Part shown: positions 4,865 to 6,119 of the stretch, piece by piece
How the letters are laid out: every line of letters starts with the position of its first letter
How positions within the stretch are numbered: the stretch's first letter is position 1
Source of the DNA: Galbitalea sp036495225
GTDB taxonomy: Bacteria > Actinomycetota > Actinomycetes > Actinomycetales > Microbacteriaceae
Assembly: GCA_036495225.1 (NCBI GenBank)
Contig: DASXNG010000259.1
Location: forward strand, 1 to 6,119
Direction: 5' to 3'
DNA: 6,119 nt
Position numbers and translations under genes: made by a program
Notes under the pieces: generated by a model
Databases searched by the model: none
What the model was told of the DNA's origin: nothing
The model's input: only the letters and a program-made list of their open reading frames with translations

Positions 4865-5419
4865 TCATTCCGCCAGAGGCGGCCCTACGTACCGTACGTC
4901 GTACTTCGGAAACAGCGCGGCGACCATCGGCGGACCGTTCGGCACGGCCACATCGCGGAAGAACTGCTCCATCTTCCCCGCCGGCGTAAACGTGATCAGC
5001 ATGTGCGCCGGCTGCGCGCCAATGGCTGAAAAGGCGTGGGGGACCCCGCGCGGCCCCAGGATCGACTCGCCCGCGTGCAGCGTCACGCGCCGTTCGCCCA
5101 CCTGAAACAGCACCTCGCCCTCCATCACAAAGAACCACTCCTCCTGCCGCAGGTGCGTGTGCACCGGCGGCCCGCCCTTCAGGTTCTGGTGCTCAATGAT
5201 GAATAGCCCACCGTTCGTCTCGCGCGGCACGGTTTTGAAGAGGATCGTGCTGTATCCCAGCGAGTGCCTCTCGCCGAACCGGTCCTGCCCCACACCCACC
5301 GGGTGGATCGTATCCGCTGTCCCCGGTTGCCCTTGCGCCAATGCCTCCGACGCCGCAAGGGGCAGCGCCGCCGCGGAAACGGCAGCCGCTGCTGCTCTCA
5401 AGAACGAACGTCGCTCCAT
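4865..5419 (-). CDS. Tat-exported cupin-domain protein
   Basis: The product has 184 residues. It starts MERRSFLRAAAAAV, a twin-arginine (Tat) signal with RRSFLR followed by an Ala-rich hydrophobic stretch and a probable cut after EALAQ (about residue 29). It should therefore be exported already folded, often with its metal bound. The cupin core follows: motif 1 reads HTHLRQEEWFFVMEG (H87, H89, E93 or E94) and motif 2 reads GESILGPRGVPHAF (H128). These His/Glu residues are the expected metal ligands. Single-domain cupins of this type include quercetin-dioxygenase-like and isomerase-like enzymes; the reaction cannot be told from the sequence. The C-terminus continues with KMEQFFRDVAVPNGPP. The start is fixed by AGGAGG 4 bases upstream; an in-frame ATG at 5461 would place 14 residues before the Tat motif. 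It stands alone on its strand, with three small hairpins 85-165 bases upstream. Confidence 0.9.
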   Translation of the reverse strand: MERRSFLRAAAAAVSAAALPLAASEALAQGQPGTADTIHPVGVGQDRFGERHSLGYSTILFKTVPRETNGGLFIIEHQNLKGGPPVHTHLRQEEWFFVMEGEVLFQVGERRVTLHAGESILGPRGVPHAFSAIGAQPAHMLITFTPAGKMEQFFRDVAVPNGPPMVAALFPKYDVRYVGPPLAE

Positions 5420-5423
5420 ACAC

Positions 5424-5429
5424 CCTCCT
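5424..5429 (-). promoter_or_regulatory. Ribosome-binding site of the cupin gene
   Basis: A full AGGAGG on the minus strand lies 4 bases before the ATG at 5419. It decides this start, which also puts the twin-arginine motif at residues 3-4. Confidence 0.75.
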
Positions 5430-5504
5430 GACAAAACGACTGCCGATGCAAATGAGGGCACAGCCCCACGAGCGCCCGATGAGAAATTTCGCTGCTAAGG
5501 TATC

Positions 5505-5531
5505 ACCGAAACCTTCGGTCCGCCTTCGGAC
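5505..5531. repeat. Two adjoining small hairpins
   Basis: ACCGAA (5505-5510) pairs with TTCGGT (5514-5519), and GTCCG (5518-5522) pairs with CGGAC (5527-5531). The two stems overlap by two bases, so they would be mutually exclusive or slightly shortened. On the minus strand the same stretch holds CCGAAGG twice with a 12-base period. It lies upstream of the cupin gene, and no T-run follows. Confidence 0.4.
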
Positions 5532-5569
5532 GATCGTGAATATTAGAGGCGTCGGGGAGGTAACGAACG

Positions 5570-5585
5570 CCGGTTTGCTAACCGG
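5570..5585. repeat. Hairpin just upstream of the recombinase remnant
   Basis: CCGGTT (5570-5575) pairs perfectly with AACCGG (5580-5585) around a TGCT loop. It lies about 17 bases left of where recognisable recombinase sequence begins, so it may mark the break point of the truncated gene. Confidence 0.4.
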
Positions 5586-5601
5586 ACGCAGTAGGCTATC
5601 T

Positions 5602-5937
5602 GTGCGATTCTTGAAGTCGCGACGTGTGGTCGGCGGCGCTGACGGGTATCCGTTCGGGACGGTCAGCGGTGAGCAGGTCGCCAACTTCCGCACGGCGTGG
5701 GAGACCGTGCTCAAGTTGGCGGAGATCACGGATCCGAACGAGGACCTCGACGGCGATCTCCATTGGCACGACCTGCGACATGAGTGCGGGAGCCGTTTCG
5801 CGGACCGCGGGATGGACGGTCGCCACATCCAGATGCTGCTCGGCCACTCCGATCTGAAAACGACCGAGCGGTATCTGAACTCCGATACGAAACGTCTAGC
5901 CGAAGCGATGAAGCGTGCGACCGGAGGGCGCGCCTAA
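5602..5937 (+). pseudogene. Truncated tyrosine recombinase (phage-type integrase), C-terminal part only
   Basis: The frame ends at TAA 5935-5937 and encodes about 111 recognisable residues from VRFLKSRRVVGGADGYPFG. It carries the C-terminal catalytic half of a tyrosine recombinase: H-x-x-R in LHWHDLRHECGSR (H56 and R59, counted from 5602), then LLGHSDLKTTERYLN with His82 and the nucleophile Tyr91. Full-length enzymes are about 300-400 residues and carry an N-terminal DNA-binding domain and a first catalytic Arg (box I); both are absent. The frame stays open to the left, but those residues are antisense to the cupin leader and contain no box I, so 5602 (GTG) is only an approximate left limit. 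Alone it should not recombine DNA. It ends 70 bases from the 3' end of tRNA-Lys, the usual place for an integrase of an element inserted at a tRNA gene. Confidence 0.85.
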
Positions 5938-6007
5938 GAGAGCCGGTCCCCAATCGGTCCAACCTGCCATCTCGCCCGACCTTCGATCACAAAAACACTG
6001 GCTTTGT

Positions 6008-6082
6008 TGGTGGGCCCCCTGGGGATCGAACCCAGGACACCGTGATTAAAAGTCACGTGCTCTACCACTGAGCTAGGGGCCC
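6008..6082 (-). tRNA. tRNA-Lys (anticodon TTT)
   Basis: Read on the minus strand, the sequence folds into a complete cloverleaf. The acceptor GGGCCCC (6082-6076) pairs with GGGGCCC over 7 bp. The D arm is GCTC-AGTGGTA-GAGC. The anticodon arm is CGTGA-CTTTTAA-TCACG with anticodon TTT, so it is charged with lysine and reads AAA/AAG. The variable loop is GTGTC, and the T arm is CTGGG-TTCGATC-CCCAG. The discriminator base is A73 and CCA is encoded in the DNA (6010-6008). All stems are perfect, so the gene looks functional. Its 3' half faces the truncated recombinase, making it the likely attachment site of an integrative element. A TTTTT run follows at 5995-5991 and could help end the transcript. 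Confidence 0.96.
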
Positions 6083-6102
6083 CAGTCTGGGGGGAAGCAA
6101 CA

Positions 6103-6108
6103 ATTGTA
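6103..6108 (-). promoter_or_regulatory. Possible -10 box of the tRNA-Lys promoter
   Basis: TACAAT on the minus strand differs from TATAAT by one base and ends 20 bases before the tRNA 5' end, a suitable place for a stable-RNA promoter. The matching -35 box would lie beyond the right edge of the window, so it cannot be checked. Confidence 0.4.
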
Positions 6109-6119
6109 CTACGGCGGCT

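Noticed and set aside
5341..5601. Leftward extension of the recombinase frame to 5341
   Set aside because: These residues are antisense to the cupin coding region and its leader, show no box I Arg motif and look like random translation.
5560..5610. tRNA-Ser-like anticodon arm around TTGCTAA
   Set aside because: With a 7-base loop the stem does not pair (T opposite C next to the loop), and no acceptor or T arm is present; it is just a palindrome.
5938..6007. Second copy of the tRNA 3' end (att repeat) near the integrase
   Set aside because: No stretch matching the tRNA T arm or acceptor was found in this gap or elsewhere in the window.
1..6119. CRISPR arrays, insertion-sequence ends, rRNA
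   Set aside because: No spaced repeats of CRISPR type, no transposase, no terminal inverted repeats and no rRNA-like sequence were seen.

Overview
This is a GC-rich bacterial window with short intergenic gaps, many small hypothetical proteins, a multi-PAS sensor kinase and Tat- and lipoprotein-type exported proteins. The gene flavour suggests a soil Acidobacteriota-like genome, perhaps Vicinamibacteria. That assignment is inference: there is no rRNA or marker protein in the window to settle it.

Layout. The left edge holds the N-terminus of a PAS-domain sensor kinase on the minus strand (1-482, running off the window). A 156-base divergent spacer separates it from a plus-strand STAS-like protein (639-899), which is followed by an exported alpha/beta hydrolase (955-1758) and a short Cys-rich peptide resembling the start of a four-helix-bundle copper-binding protein (1876-1974). 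That peptide converges tail to tail, with a 10-base overlap, on a minus-strand series read from right to left: a lipoprotein alpha/beta hydrolase of the dienelactone-hydrolase type (3576-2743), two small paralogous proteins joined by an ATGA stop/start overlap (2649-2458 and 2461-2225), and a 57-residue protein with a TTG start and a strong ribosome-binding site (2138-1965). Further right is a very acidic 57-residue protein with two heptad-patterned helices (4079-3906).

The stretch 4080-4864 has no convincing gene. It does contain a textbook plus-strand intrinsic terminator (4693-4720) with no recognisable gene in front of it. Then come a Tat-exported cupin (5419-4865, minus), a cluster of small hairpins, a truncated tyrosine recombinase that keeps only its C-terminal catalytic part (5602-5937, plus), and a complete tRNA-Lys(TTT) on the minus strand (6082-6008) with a plausible -10 box at the right edge.

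Interpretation. The right end looks like the scar of an integrative element that used the 3' end of tRNA-Lys. The element would extend leftwards from the tRNA, so some or all of the accessory genes here may be its cargo or its remains. No enzymatic pathway clearly links the genes; the two hydrolases and the cupin are all predicted to be exported. Nothing seen amounts to a clearly new system. The best leads are the coupled small-paralog pair, the truncated copper-binding-like peptide, the helical-hairpin miniprotein, the orphan terminator and the integrase/tRNA scar.
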